Assembly (NCBI RefSeq): GCF_040954835.1
Contig: NC_090704.1
Coordinates: forward strand, 39,808,979-39,872,978
Source of the DNA: Lepisosteus oculatus
Lineage: Eukaryota > Chordata > Actinopteri > Semionotiformes > Lepisosteidae
Direction: 5' to 3'
DNA length: 64,000 bases
This document shows, one piece after another, positions 53,501 through 64,000 of the stretch; position 1 is the stretch's first letter, and each line of letters starts with the position of its first letter. Below the pieces are notes generated by a model. It ran no database searches, had not been told where the DNA came from, and was given only the letters and a program-made list of their open reading frames with translations. Both the position numbers and the translations under genes were made by a program.

Positions 53501-56500
53501 GCGAACACATGTTCTTAACCCAAAACGAAAATATCCATTTCTCTTTTAGCAGTAAAAAGCTCAAAGGGTTTACTAAGATTAAAATAAATAAGAATGGCCA
53601 GGACTGGTCTTCTAATCCAATAAACCTTAAGTGACTCAAAAGCAAAAGAAGATGTGGGCTGTTAATGTACACACACTGTACCAGTAAACCAGATGAGCGT
53701 GTTTTCTTTATCGCTGGCATCAGAGGCTGTTTTTATCCTGCCGACAAAGCTGTCCATCTCTTCCAGACTGGCTGCATAGGGATCTATATGGGTTATGCTT
53801 GGCTCTCGAGAGGCTGCAGACAAAGGCACATGCATGTGGGCCAGAGCGACATACAGGAAGAAGGACTGACCACTTGCCCTGCAGGAAACAGATCCCAAGG
53901 GATTCCCAGTCAACCACTGTAACATGTTCCACATTCTCAACAAATGGACGGCTGTTATCTCTGGAGCATTGCTGGTTTGATTTCACACTCATGAATCACA
54001 GCATAGCTTGTGTACGATCAAGTATCTAAATTTCAGCTGTAGAAAATATACAGAATACACTGAGGCTGCATCCAATTTTTCCAGGAAGTGGTAGCAAGGT
54101 CCAGCTGGGAATGAATCATGGCTTAGTTCTGTCACTATCTTATTTTCCCACTGGCCTTCTGACTTGTATTGTACTGATCTGAGACTTCAATTGACACAGG
54201 GCACCGTGGCAGTCTCACTGTTGTCATTCAACAGCCTCTTTGAATAAAGGTGTTAAATGAATGACAAAAAAAGAGGTTAGGGTGCACTAGTAGCTGGTTT
54301 TGCTTAACACTTCATTACACATATAAGCTTTTCACCCTTTTCAATTTGGATCGGAATGTGCTCTACGAATATAGAAGACTGCATGAAATCCATGTCAATG
54401 ACGTCTGCCTCCCTGAATTAATAAAGGCACCTGGGTTTATTCAGCTGCTGGTTTAAGTTTCCTTGCAAACATCAGCACTTAAATGAGGCTTTAGTTCTAG
54501 ATCCTTCAAACAAAATGTTCATGCGAAGCCTTGGGAACTAAGTTATACATACAGCATTTTAGGAACATTTAAAGGCCAAGTTTCCTTTTTCATTAAGCAC
54601 AGAAACCGCCTGCTTCTGCATTACACTATATGGAAAAACATGATATAATGCATAAAAATACACACCAGGGTTTTTACAGTGTAATGTTTTGTGTTTGGTT
54701 AATAACTCAGGACGGAAAAATAATGTACAGTCTGCATTTACAGTCTCATTAAACTAGGGGAAAAGATGATAAAATGTTTAAGGGATTTTCTATAAAGTTT
54801 TTTTTCTATGATGTTGTTTCTGATGGGGATTTCTATCCTCTACCAGAGCTCTGACTGTGGCAGATTCCACAATCAGGTTCTGTTTCTCATCACCGTTTAT
54901 GGCAGTGAACAGCTGAGGTCTCAACAAGTGCAGGAGCGCTCCTGCCTCAGGCCCATGTTTCCTTTATCTTAGGAAATTATTTCAGCTGGAGGCAGACTTA
55001 TTTAGACTGTATTTAGAGCCTATTCTTTTCTGTGAGCAGGCACCTCTCTCACAGAACCAACTTCAGTACTTAACCAGTCATTGAACTGGTCAGTAAAAAG
55101 AAAAAGCTACACAAAATGACCTGTGCCACCTGAAGCAGGTCCTATTTTTTACTGCTTTCCTGGCTGGGGTTTGGAAAGATTAGTTAATGCTGTGAAACCA
55201 TGGCAATGCTATCTTTATAGTGCATACTGACTTACCGACATCTGGAAACACAAATATTGGTTTGGTGGCAGTTTAATTTACTGTGGTGTGTGTGCATTTT
55301 GCATTTCTTAATCAAAGTTAAATTACAAACACTGAACAGGGACATGCTGTACAAGGCTGTACAGGAACACAGCCAAATTGCTGTGTTGTATTGTTGGTGA
55401 TATTGGGAGCACCACTCAAAAACTATGAAAGCCATTGATTTCTGCTAAAACAGAAATGAACATATTACTTAATGTATGCCTCATATTTATGGAATATGAG
55501 AGCATTAGATATTATTGAAAAATTAAAAATGTACAGTATATCAGGATAGTGTATGTTTTCCAGCTGATAAAAATCTTCATGTACCTGCCCCTTACAATAA
55601 TAGCACATTAATGTTGGTTCCATTAAGGTACTATTATTGTAATAAAATGGTTCCATTTACCATGAATGAAAACATGATTTATTCCCCCTTTAAAACTGGA
55701 ATTAAAAATGTAACTTAAAAGGAAAGCAGTTGGGTTGTTGTTTTCTACAGTGATTTCCCCTGAAGTTCAAAAGTGATCTGAACAAGGATGTTAACCAAAC
55801 AAGATAGGTTAATTATATATAGTAAAGCAAAACAAATGAGCACTTGTGGGTTACATATATGTTGTTTTAACCTGAGCAGGTTTACTATAAAGTGTACAGG
55901 AACACCAGAACTGGAGATGAAAGACAGCATATAAATCTTTTCCAGAGTTTTGACAAGTTAAGCCTTTGGCTCCAGTACAAAAAATACAGATGATTTCCCA
56001 GAATTGATGGCTGCTTACCATACAAGCTTACCTGGCATGGTGGATTATATCAATGGCTTTCTGTGTGTACTGTTCTGCCAGAGTCCACAGGTTAAGCGGT
56101 TGTTCCACAATCCTCAAATTCTCAAACAGAGGAAGTGCGATTCTGGAATAACATTCTTTGTGCTCATCACTAGAAGAAAATCATAAAGGTATTTTTTATT
56201 TTTTGACTGATTGCCTCAGGTGAGACAAAATGTTGTCTCTTTTATTTTCCTTTCAGCATGGAATAAACCTTTACCTGTTCCTTTGCAACCTACTGACACA
56301 GCTACCAGCTTGAACTGCCTTAAACTTTATTAGCTATAAGAACTATAGAAACTATAAAAATTCATGTAATTCTGAGTTATACAATCATTACACAGGCATG
56401 CTAACTAACAGGGTATCTTAAGATTTGATAATGAAATCATGGGTCATAATACTGTGAGTCTATTTGAGGAAGATCTTAAATATAGGATTAGAAACAAGAC

Positions 56501-59500
56501 ACTGATAAAGGGTACATCAGAGAATTACTATTGTGTTTCAAAGGAAGGTATATACTTACATGTCTACATTTTCATTTATTCAGTCTCATAATTCAGTAGT
56601 TAGGAAAATGATTGTGCTTTTTTAATTAGAGCCTTTTAGGAAACCTCCTAACCAGCCCTTTTCACTAAGGTTCTTGTAGAGTACTCCTGTTAGCTGAACA
56701 CTTGAGAGCCTCCTGAATTTCTGGCATTTAGTCAAACAGCTGTGACATAAAATAACTGATTTAAACCCATGTGGCAAAAACACTTCAATTCCTCTCACTA
56801 TGGAGGCATTGCTGTGTTAGTTATATGATACAGACATCTAATTGGCCACCAATTACAGAATTCTAAAGAATGCATGCTCACAATATAATAAATTGTCATT
56901 CTCTCTCCGTGACAGGTAATGCACAGTGGAATCAATGGGAGAGATGTCCACCATTATTTACTAGGCGGGATACAATTCCCAAATCTCCGTGCTTTTGACA
57001 ATTGTTGGAACTGAAAAAATGTGCTTTGCAATCTCATACACCATTTCATTCATCACAACCTTAACTGAACGCAATCCTACAAGATGAACTGAGCAGAACT
57101 GGGCTGCAAATATTTCACAATCTGGTGGAATGTGTGCCACAGCCTCTTCAAGCTGCTCTGACTGCTCACAGAGGCCCACACTATTCAGCTGAGGAGTACT
57201 AATGTTCAAGCCATTAAGAGTACAACTCTATTCTTCCACAGGAATATTTCCAAAATCAGCAGGCTTGTCTATTGCAGCGTACCCGTCTAACAGTGGATCC
57301 CTGGCACACGGTGGGCAACTCGGAATGTCATAGCCTGGAGTGTCTGTGCAGCCCATGTCATTGCTGTAGGGAATTCCGAAATAGTAATCAAAACCTGCAG
57401 GAAACATGGAAGACTTCCTGTGACTGTCACTTGCATAACAGAACGAGTAAGAGAACGTGAAAAAGTAACAAATGAGGAGAGCTTGTGTCATAAACAGTTT
57501 GCAATTAAAGGCTAAGCTGTTCACAGAACAGTACATTATACTGGCAGTTTCAAACCTCTAAATTCACTCTCTGTTATAGAGGAATTGTTCAAATTTGAGG
57601 GACTTCAAACACAAAATGTGGACATTACTATATTAAATATGCATAGGTTTTTAAAACATTAAACTTAAAAATACAGTATTGGCATTGAAGTATTTAGTAT
57701 AAAGACAGATCAAGAAATTCACAATTTAAACAAATGTTTTGTTGGTGTGCTGCCTTGTTGGAATGAATTCTGAGATGAAGGACAGAATTCAAACGCCAAA
57801 AGACTTTGTCCTAGTTCCAACAAAAACAAACAAATAAAAAAAAAAAGATAAGCAGTTCTTTAATAGAAACCTTCGGTTCACAAAAACAATCCTCACACCA
57901 GTCAGATAAAAACAAAAACGTTGGCCACTGTCAATATCATCCTTCTCCCGGAACAATTCCAAACACTTATTTTGAAAGAGGGTGGTAATTCTATCACCAA
58001 TCAGAAAGTGTGTCTTAAAAAAAAAAACACTGGGGAACAAAACAAGTGAAGGACTGGATTTTAACATGCATTCATTTGGTAACTAAATTATGTTCTGAAG
58101 CCCAAAGCCAGTGCCAATTTTTTAAAAAGGGACTTTGATTGCATAAAGAAAAAAATATTTCCTTTAACAATGTTAAATAAAAAATAGGTTTATCGGAAAA
58201 GCACTGCCTTGTGAGAGAGGAATTACACACTCAAATTTTTAACTCACTCACCCCGGTGACTTGGATGATATGGGCCACGATGTCCTAGATGCCATTTCCC
58301 TGCAGAGATAAAAATATACAAAAGATGTTTTCTTTTAATACTACATGCGTGTACTTGCTTACGTCCATGTTGCAGCATGGGGGGGGGGGGATCTCCAATC
58401 AAATTAACTGCTCAGCTGTGGCCAGAATCACTGGGATCACACTGACCTCAAACAGAGAAGGGTGAATCGGGAATAACATGCAAAAATCACATGACAAAAA
58501 AAGTAAGTCAAATTCAAAGAAATGTGATACGCTGGAAATGGGCTGATGCATTGCTCTTCTTTGTGTTGCAGTTTTTTTTTTCTTGATGGCACTGAAATAG
58601 GGGTGATCAGCTCTTTAAAGACACAGGACTTAATCTGGATTTTATCTCTCACGGCACATCTGGACTGTCGATGAACACAAAAGCAGAATCTTTTGTATGT
58701 GAGCTATCCAAGGTGCTGAAGCCCATCGACTTGATATATCATATTAGCAGTGTATTGCTAATATTGCTGTGTAAGAGAACAGACATCACAGTGATTTCAA
58801 TGCAGCCCTTAGATTTAAAAAAAACGAAAAGGATGTCAATGTAACTCTGCCTTTTCATTCATCAAGCCAATTCTAGTATTAAACCAGCTGTTTTTAAAAC
58901 ACCACTCGTTAAAGCAAACCCAAGAGTTATTGCCTTGACTTACAACTGTTTTCAAGCCAACATCAACTTTAATATCATGTTGTGATACAATAGTTTTTCC
59001 CCACTCAACATTTCACTGGTGCTTCTGTTTCTGAATTCTTTCTTACAATTCTATTATCTGTGTTGAATGTTACCCTACTTTACTACTGAAATAAAATACA
59101 CCGTGTAATAAACCAAATTGTCTTGTAAAATATTTGTACTCTAAAGATCCTTGTATTTCAGTTTTTTCAGGATCTTGGATTAATCTATCCATCCATTTTT
59201 AAAGTCTTTATCCAATACAGGGTCACAGGGGAGCTGGAGCCCATCCTGACAAGCAACAGGCACAAGATGACACCCTGGTCAAGATGCCAGTCTATCACAG
59301 GGCACAAACAAACACACAGGGCCCAGCGCTGCAAGGCAGTAATACTAACCACTGCACCACCATACCATTCTTTTGCGTTCATGAAAAAGATTTCATATAA
59401 TGTATTTGAGTGCTGTTCTGCATTGTGCTATCACAAACATTATTATACTCCTTAAACTAAATCTCAGCTATAGAGCTACATCAATGTGAAATATAAGGAG

Positions 59501-62120
59501 GGTGGGAAAAGGTCACAAAAACAGGGAGACAGTGTTGTCAGACTAGTTTATTTCTGTTAACTACAACCTGCAATTTTATATTTAACACCACTGCATTTTC
59601 TATGCACTGTATTACACAGCAGCTGGCTTCTCACCAATCATGGCTGTGTAGTACCCAGCAGCCTGCAGGACCTCAGCGAGCACAGTCTCATTGAGGGGGA
59701 GCCCCCCTACTGACCCCACAGCGAAGTTGTGCGTCACCCCATTGCGCAGGCCGTGTCTCCCCGTCAGCAGAGCGGCTCGTGAGGGAGAGCAGGTGGAGGC
59801 TGGGGAGTGAAAGTCCGTGAACCTGAAAGGACAAGTGGACAGGAGGGATGCTTGAGTTCTACCCAGCAGGTCAACAGCTCTGCAGCTGCTACGGATCCCA
59901 AGTTCAGAAAAGACAAATGGTTTTAAGCATAAGCAGATCCGGCAAGGGATTATGAAGGGCTAACTTACAGAGTGCTAAACAAATCAGCCAGCCCTGGAAT
60001 CCTTGTTGGATCACAAGCTTACACCAAACCTAGCTTACACCAAACCTAGTTAAATAATAACCATTTCTGCGTGACACCAAACATCTTCTGCCAAAACGAA
60101 GTATTACAGTTTCAGTGTTGAGATTTTAGAAGGGGGTTAATGGAAGCCAGGATCGATGCCTCAGGAATAAAAAGGCACAAGTAACAGAATCCTTGGAAAC
60201 AAAACTGTTAGAAGACTGCATTATCACACAGGTAGCACTCTGGACTAACTGGATGTTGATTAAGGCAAAGCAGCAGCCCTAAAAGAGGACCTGCACATGT
60301 GTAGTGAACAGCATGCATAATGCCCCAAAAAATTAAAAGGGGCAATTATGCGTCATTGTATTCAAATGTATCCACCCATTTTGTAACTGTTTTTTTCCAA
60401 TTCAGGGTCGCAGGGGAGTCGGCGCCTATTCCAACAAGCAACAGGCACAAAACACAGCACACCCTGGACAGTCTATTGCAGGGCAGACAGACACAAACAC
60501 AGTCACCCACACCAGGGCCAATTTTCCCAGAGGCCAATTAAGCTGCCAGTATATGTTTGGACAGTGGGAGGAACTTGAAGAACATACAAGCTAAACGCAG
60601 ATGACACCCCTGAACCCTGGTCCCAGCTCTGCAAGGCCGCAGTGCTCACCACGGCACCACCGCATCACCAGGATTCAAATGCAGATCAAGACTTTCAGAC
60701 CTGAGATTTACCTCTTCAACACTAAGGTTTAGGGGTTCTCTATATTTGTATCCTCAAGATAAAACTTAAATTGGATACTGCTTCTATATTGCTATTACTT
60801 ATCAATTCGCAATGAACAACACAACAGCTAGGCTATCAACACTTGAGAAAACTACACTTTTGAAAACAAAGTCTAATATTTTCATGATACAAAATAACCA
60901 GATAAAAGGAATTTAGCAGTAAATTACAGCTTCACATCCATTTATCTTTTTAATATGCACAGCCAAATCTGCATTTACCAACACAGAAGCCAAAACATAT
61001 TCTTCTTAAAGAAGCATCTATTTTACCTTTATAAAACATGAAGAAATTGTCAGATTCAGTGAATAATTACAGTATTTCGATGTGGTAAGTAAAACACCCT
61101 GTTTCTCTGGTCACCATGGTGAAAAGCATTACAAAACACACTGAAAAGCCCTAGCAAAACATTCCCTGGAGTGTCTTAATATTACATCTCTTTGCCAGAT
61201 CTTACTCTTTCAAAAAGGCCCTTGAACAGTTCGAACAATTTGAGGATGAACTTAAAGAACTGTGTGAAAAGCAATCAGTTGTACTGTATATAGCACTCTG
61301 CAGCTACAGGTTATTCTTGTCCTGAATGAAACAGTATACAGAACAGTACCCACCCCAAGCACTCATTCAGAAACTCACTGAGTGAGTTTGCAACTAATAT
61401 AGAACACACATTCACTCAGATAACCCTGCCAACAGACCTGGAAGATCCCTTATCAAAATAATTTATAATAATTATTTTTAATAACTGAAGGCTTAATAAT
61501 AGGTTTATTTTGAACCCTTTTACTTTCAGTTCCTAAACGTGTGGGAAGTTGCCTTTTAACTATTGTGTTTCTTAAAATCTCTAGTCTTTGGGCAGAAAAA
61601 AAACTTGCAGAGATTTTAACCAAGCAGGTTGTTAGTTCAATGAAGGATATATTTCAATAAAGACACAGCTGCAATTGAAAACCAGCAGCTGAATATCAGA
61701 GAGAGGAAAACAATCATAGACCAAGACACTGCAGATTTCCTGGTTATAAAACCAAAAGCAACTCAAAAACCCCTAACTTAATTCCACAGCAGTATATTTA
61801 TAAAATAACCCCCTAAACAAATTCAACTACAGGTGTAAGTTTATGGGACACTGAAATTAACACAATGAGTCCCACTAGTGTTCAATACTTCACCTCATGC
61901 CTTCCTGGGCCATACGGTCCAGATTGGGGGTGTGGTTCATTCCCGGCCTGTTCAGTCCCAGATCTCCCCATCCGATGTCATCAGCCAGGACAATGATGAA
62001 GTTTGGTTTCTTTTTCAGGTAGCTGTCTGTGTCTCGTCTCCCAAGGTGGTTAGTGGTAAAGTACACAAGTGCAGTGAACACAGCTCCAGAGAGCAAGAGA
62101 GGTACTGAAACTGCTGGCAT
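47587..62120 (-). CDS. ARSG: Arylsulfatase G, lysosomal, 11 coding exons
   Basis: ARSG is a lysosomal sulfatase that removes 3-O-sulfate from glucosamine during heparan sulfate breakdown. Coding exons in transcript order are 62120-61894, 59822-59635, 58299-58252, 57394-57283, 56169-56032, 53878-53682, 52551-52471, 50858-50750, 49862-49742, 48139-48049 and 47864-47587. Phases close to 529 residues (human 525). The N-terminus [20 protein letters not shown] looks like a signal peptide or anchor. Metal ligands Asp47-Asp48 lie in LADDIGWG and Asp305-Asn306 in WFTGDNG. The formylglycine site CSPSR starts at Cys87, GKWHLGH gives Lys140/His142, and [12 protein letters not shown] starts near 336. The C-terminus carries the family's Cys pattern [12 protein letters not shown]. 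An upstream Met at 62210 is in frame, but Met62120 gives a better signal peptide. The donor at 57283 (GG|gtacgc) is the weakest splice site. It converges tail-to-tail with WIPI1, as in human. Confidence 0.95.
50340..50585 (+). mobile_element. Degenerate Deu-type SINE in ARSG intron
   Basis: GCAGATGAGACATTAAACCG, AAGTCCTGACTATGTGGGTC, ATTAAAGATACTACAGC and TTGGTGTCCTGGCTAAATAG match the body of the copy at 31690-32250. It lies antisense to ARSG. Confidence 0.65.
51136..51215 (-). mobile_element. V-SINE 3' fragment
   Basis: CATCTATTTTCTAACTGCTT, TATCCAATTCAGGGTCTGGG and AGAGCCTATCCCA are the reverse complement of the V-SINE tail, in the ARSG sense orientation. Confidence 0.6.
51504..51780 (-). 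mobile_element. Penelope-like element GIY-YIG endonuclease fragment
   Basis: The minus strand reads [18 protein letters not shown], then [16 protein letters not shown] and [14 protein letters not shown]. This resembles the C-terminal GIY-YIG nuclease of Penelope-like retroelements, usually [17 protein letters not shown]...SPGH...FKLGTL.P.GLN. Gly of YIG is Ser and the catalytic-loop His of REH is Pro, so it is probably inactive. No reverse-transcriptase part was found upstream. It sits in an ARSG intron in the ARSG sense. Confidence 0.75.
57283..57394 (-). CDS. ARSG: ARSG exon 4, donor uncertain
   Basis: Encodes [20 protein letters not shown], then [17 protein letters not shown]. The donor GG|gtacgc is chosen because it alone gives the phase needed to join [14 protein letters not shown] in the next exon. 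Read without splicing, the frame continues for about 18 codons to a TAG. Confidence 0.8.
58379..58390 (+). repeat. G12 homopolymer
   Basis: Twelve consecutive G bases about 80 bases upstream of ARSG exon 3 on its transcript strand, where they read as a C-run. Likely polymorphic and error-prone. Confidence 0.9.
59188..59372 (-). mobile_element. V-SINE, most of body
   Basis: ATCCATCCATTTTTAAAGTC, TCCAATACAGGGTCACAGGG, GAGCTGGAGCCCATCCTGAC, AGTCTATCACAGGGCACA and a tRNA-like CTGCAAGGCAGTAATACTAA, CCACTGCACCACC lie in reverse-complement V-SINE order. ARSG intron 2, sense to ARSG. Confidence 0.75.
59635..59822 (-). CDS. ARSG: ARSG catalytic exon with formylglycine site
   Basis: Encodes [15 protein letters not shown], then the helix [20 protein letters not shown] and [14 protein letters not shown]. 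Cys87 of CSPSR is the residue that sulfatase-modifying factor SUMF1 oxidises to formylglycine, the catalytic nucleophile. The full C-x-P-x-R signature is intact, so activity is expected. Confidence 0.95.
60367..60665 (-). mobile_element. V-SINE, near full length
   Basis: In reverse complement it runs from a tRNA-like head (GGTGGTGCCGTGGTGAGCAC, TGCAGAGCTGGGACCAGG) through the core (CAATTTTCCCAGAGGCCAAT strand, GGACAGTGGGAGGA) to the tail TTCAGGGTCGCAGGGGAGTC and CCACCCATTTTGTAAC. ARSG intron 1, sense to ARSG. Confidence 0.78.
61894..62120 (-). CDS. ARSG: ARSG first coding exon: signal sequence and metal-binding Asp pair
   Basis: Hydrophobic residues 4-20 are followed by a basic/polar linker and [20 protein letters not shown], the sulfatase N-terminal strand with two metal-binding Asp. 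The donor is ATGAG|gtgaag. The frame is open upstream to Met at 62210, leaving the start uncertain by 30 codons. Confidence 0.85.
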
Positions 62121-64000
62121 CTCTCTCTCTCTTCTGAGCAGCACTGGAACAGTCTGCTCTGTCACACACTGTTCTGCCTCAATATTTCTTTCACTCTGAT
62201 ATTGGTCCACTTCTTTAAGTAGGGTGAAACAAACCAGTCTCCCCTCATATGATTATCATTAGATAATGATGAAGCCTCAGGCCATCGGTCAGATGATTTT
62301 GCTGGTTAAGGTTTGTTTTACAGAAGGAACTTCACATCAGAAGATGTCAGATGTTTCAAGTAACTGACACTGACTTCTCTTTCTTTACTCTGTAGGATTG
62401 CTGCTCATCAGGAAGAGTGCAGAATGAGGAAGTCTTGGAAAACATGGGATGTAGAATTTTGAGACAAGTCTGACAGGCAGGAGAAAGGATCACATCTCTT
62501 GTGCTGAAGGTCGGCGCTCTCATTTAAGGTTTGTCTCCCTGGAAAATATTTTCTCAGATAACAATGTTTAGTAACATTGATTTTTTACACTCAATTCTGG
62601 AACTCTCTATTAACCATAAAATAGCTGTAATAATACATAATTACCTCATATCACAAAAAAGTCAGTTGATTTAGTGATGACAGAAAAGAATACAATTCAA
62701 CTTAACAACCTATTTAATTCAAGGATAGAACTACCCTTGTAGCTCCATTCAGTTTTTCATGCTTACAGCTCATTTTATTGCATTGTGTCAAATGTATTTC
62801 CTTTACTAAAATTATGATGTCTTGACAATTTAAATTAAGTTAAATTTGTAACAGTTAAATATACAGTCGCCACTCATGATAACACTCATTGTTAATCACC
62901 AATGTTTTTTTTTCAAATGTACTCTTCTTAATTACTGGTTATATTCCTAGAATTTTCTGGCAATTTAATGTAACAAGGAAACCAACTGCAGATGTTTCCA
63001 GTTAGCCTTCAATGGTTAATTGAAAACAGACATGTAACAGAATTAGCATATTAGCAATTAGCATACAATTATTGTAAACAATAACTGCAAGCAATAACAA
63101 ACAAGTGTAAACTATCTTTTTTAGTGAAATATTGTTTAAATAATCAGCACATAGTATGAATTTCTGCAGTGAACTAGTGTGTCTGTGGTTCTGCTGTTGT
63201 CTGGTTTGTTTATTTAGTCTGTAGTGCTTGGAAAGATAAAGAATAGCATCATGGGCCATATGGAATCAGTTGCCATGTACATTTGAGGCAAACACAGAAA
63301 ACCACCTGAGACAAAATTGATTATTTTACAAAAATTATATTTGGTGCAAGTAAATACAGTAGTGTATTAGTGTCCAAATTAAAGTAGCTCTAATTAATGC
63401 TAGATACTAATGCACTACCGTATTAGACTACACTACTAATACACTATCGCTAAGAATAAAGATGGTTAAAACTGCAGTTTCCACTTACTGTACTAAATAG
63501 CAAAGGGTGATTGGAGTACAAAATAATAATAAAATACTGATAATACCTCTGAACTGTAGTGAAGAGGTGTGACAGCCTCTAGTTAGGTTTTCCAGGCACA
63601 AGCAAGCTGAACGGAAGCTACCCTTTTTTTAAAGACATATAACTTATGGAACAAAGTGACCTCTGACTGTTTCATCAGACCGCTCCAAGCATATGTTAAA
63701 TGCTTCTCACTGAGAAAGTGCACAACTGCAACCTGACCCCAGCAGTTTCTAGAACATATCCTCCATGTAAATGAAGTTACTTTTTTTAACCCTATGCAAG
63801 TTACTTTACTCAACCCCACACTTGATCCCCCTTCAAGTAATCAGACAGCTAGCGAGGACTTTAAACAACCGGGCAAAGAGCTGCTTCTATCATTCATCAA
63901 CAAAGGTAAGAGCTCAAATTCAGATGACAATAATGAGAAATAAATGGTAATAGGCATTTCATGTCTTCTGGTTACAAAGAAAGGCCTGGGAATAATACAC
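62121..64000 (-). other. ARSG upstream region, no gene seen
   Basis: AT-rich sequence upstream of the ARSG start. The true untranslated first exon and promoter may lie here or beyond the window. No CpG-rich island and no clear repeat family were recognised. Confidence 0.5.

Overview
This window is vertebrate nuclear DNA, most probably from a ray-finned fish. It holds intron-rich genes with consensus GT/AG splice sites. Its retroelements are of kinds common in fish: an L2/CR1-like LINE, 5S-rRNA-derived Deu-type SINEs, V-type SINEs and a Penelope-like GIY-YIG fragment. A non-teleost fish such as a gar is possible but not proven. Introns are compact, so four genes fit in 64 kb. I saw no prokaryotic, viral-genome or CRISPR content.

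Layout, left to right. (1) PRKAR1A on the minus strand, coding 50-5693: ten coding exons, 379 residues, type I-alpha regulatory subunit of protein kinase A. Its promoter is probably near 8.9-9.2 kb, where two perfect palindromic cAMP response elements lie 77 bp apart. A 1.4 kb LINE sits directly against one of its splice acceptors. (2) An ARPC1-family gene on the plus strand, coding 11545-18904: WD40 subunit of the Arp2/3 complex, with a shortened C-terminus. (3) WIPI1 on the plus strand, coding 23755-36809: PI3P-binding autophagy propeller with an intact FRRG motif. Its introns hold several 5S/Deu SINEs, including one inverted pair. (4) A gap of about 10.6 kb with only repeat remnants. (5) ARSG on the minus strand, coding 62120-47587: lysosomal arylsulfatase G in eleven coding exons with all key sulfatase motifs present.

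The order PRKAR1A(-), WIPI1(+), ARSG(-) matches, as a mirror image, the human 17q24 order ARSG-WIPI1-PRKAR1A, so the block is old synteny. The ARPC1-like gene between PRKAR1A and WIPI1 is the surprise, because human ARPC1A and ARPC1B are neighbours on chromosome 7. The four genes do not form an operon or one pathway. They cover cAMP signalling, actin branching, autophagosome formation and lysosomal sulfate-ester breakdown; the last two share only the lysosomal and autophagic theme.

Exon boundaries were read by hand from splice consensus, phase and remembered family similarity. Phase closes exactly at every junction in all four models. Untranslated exons, promoters and polyadenylation sites are less certain. 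I did not find a convincing undescribed system. The best leads are the relocated ARPC1 paralog, the twin cAMP response elements, the LINE-to-splice-site juxtaposition, the inverted SINE pair and a TAA-flanked DNA transposon.
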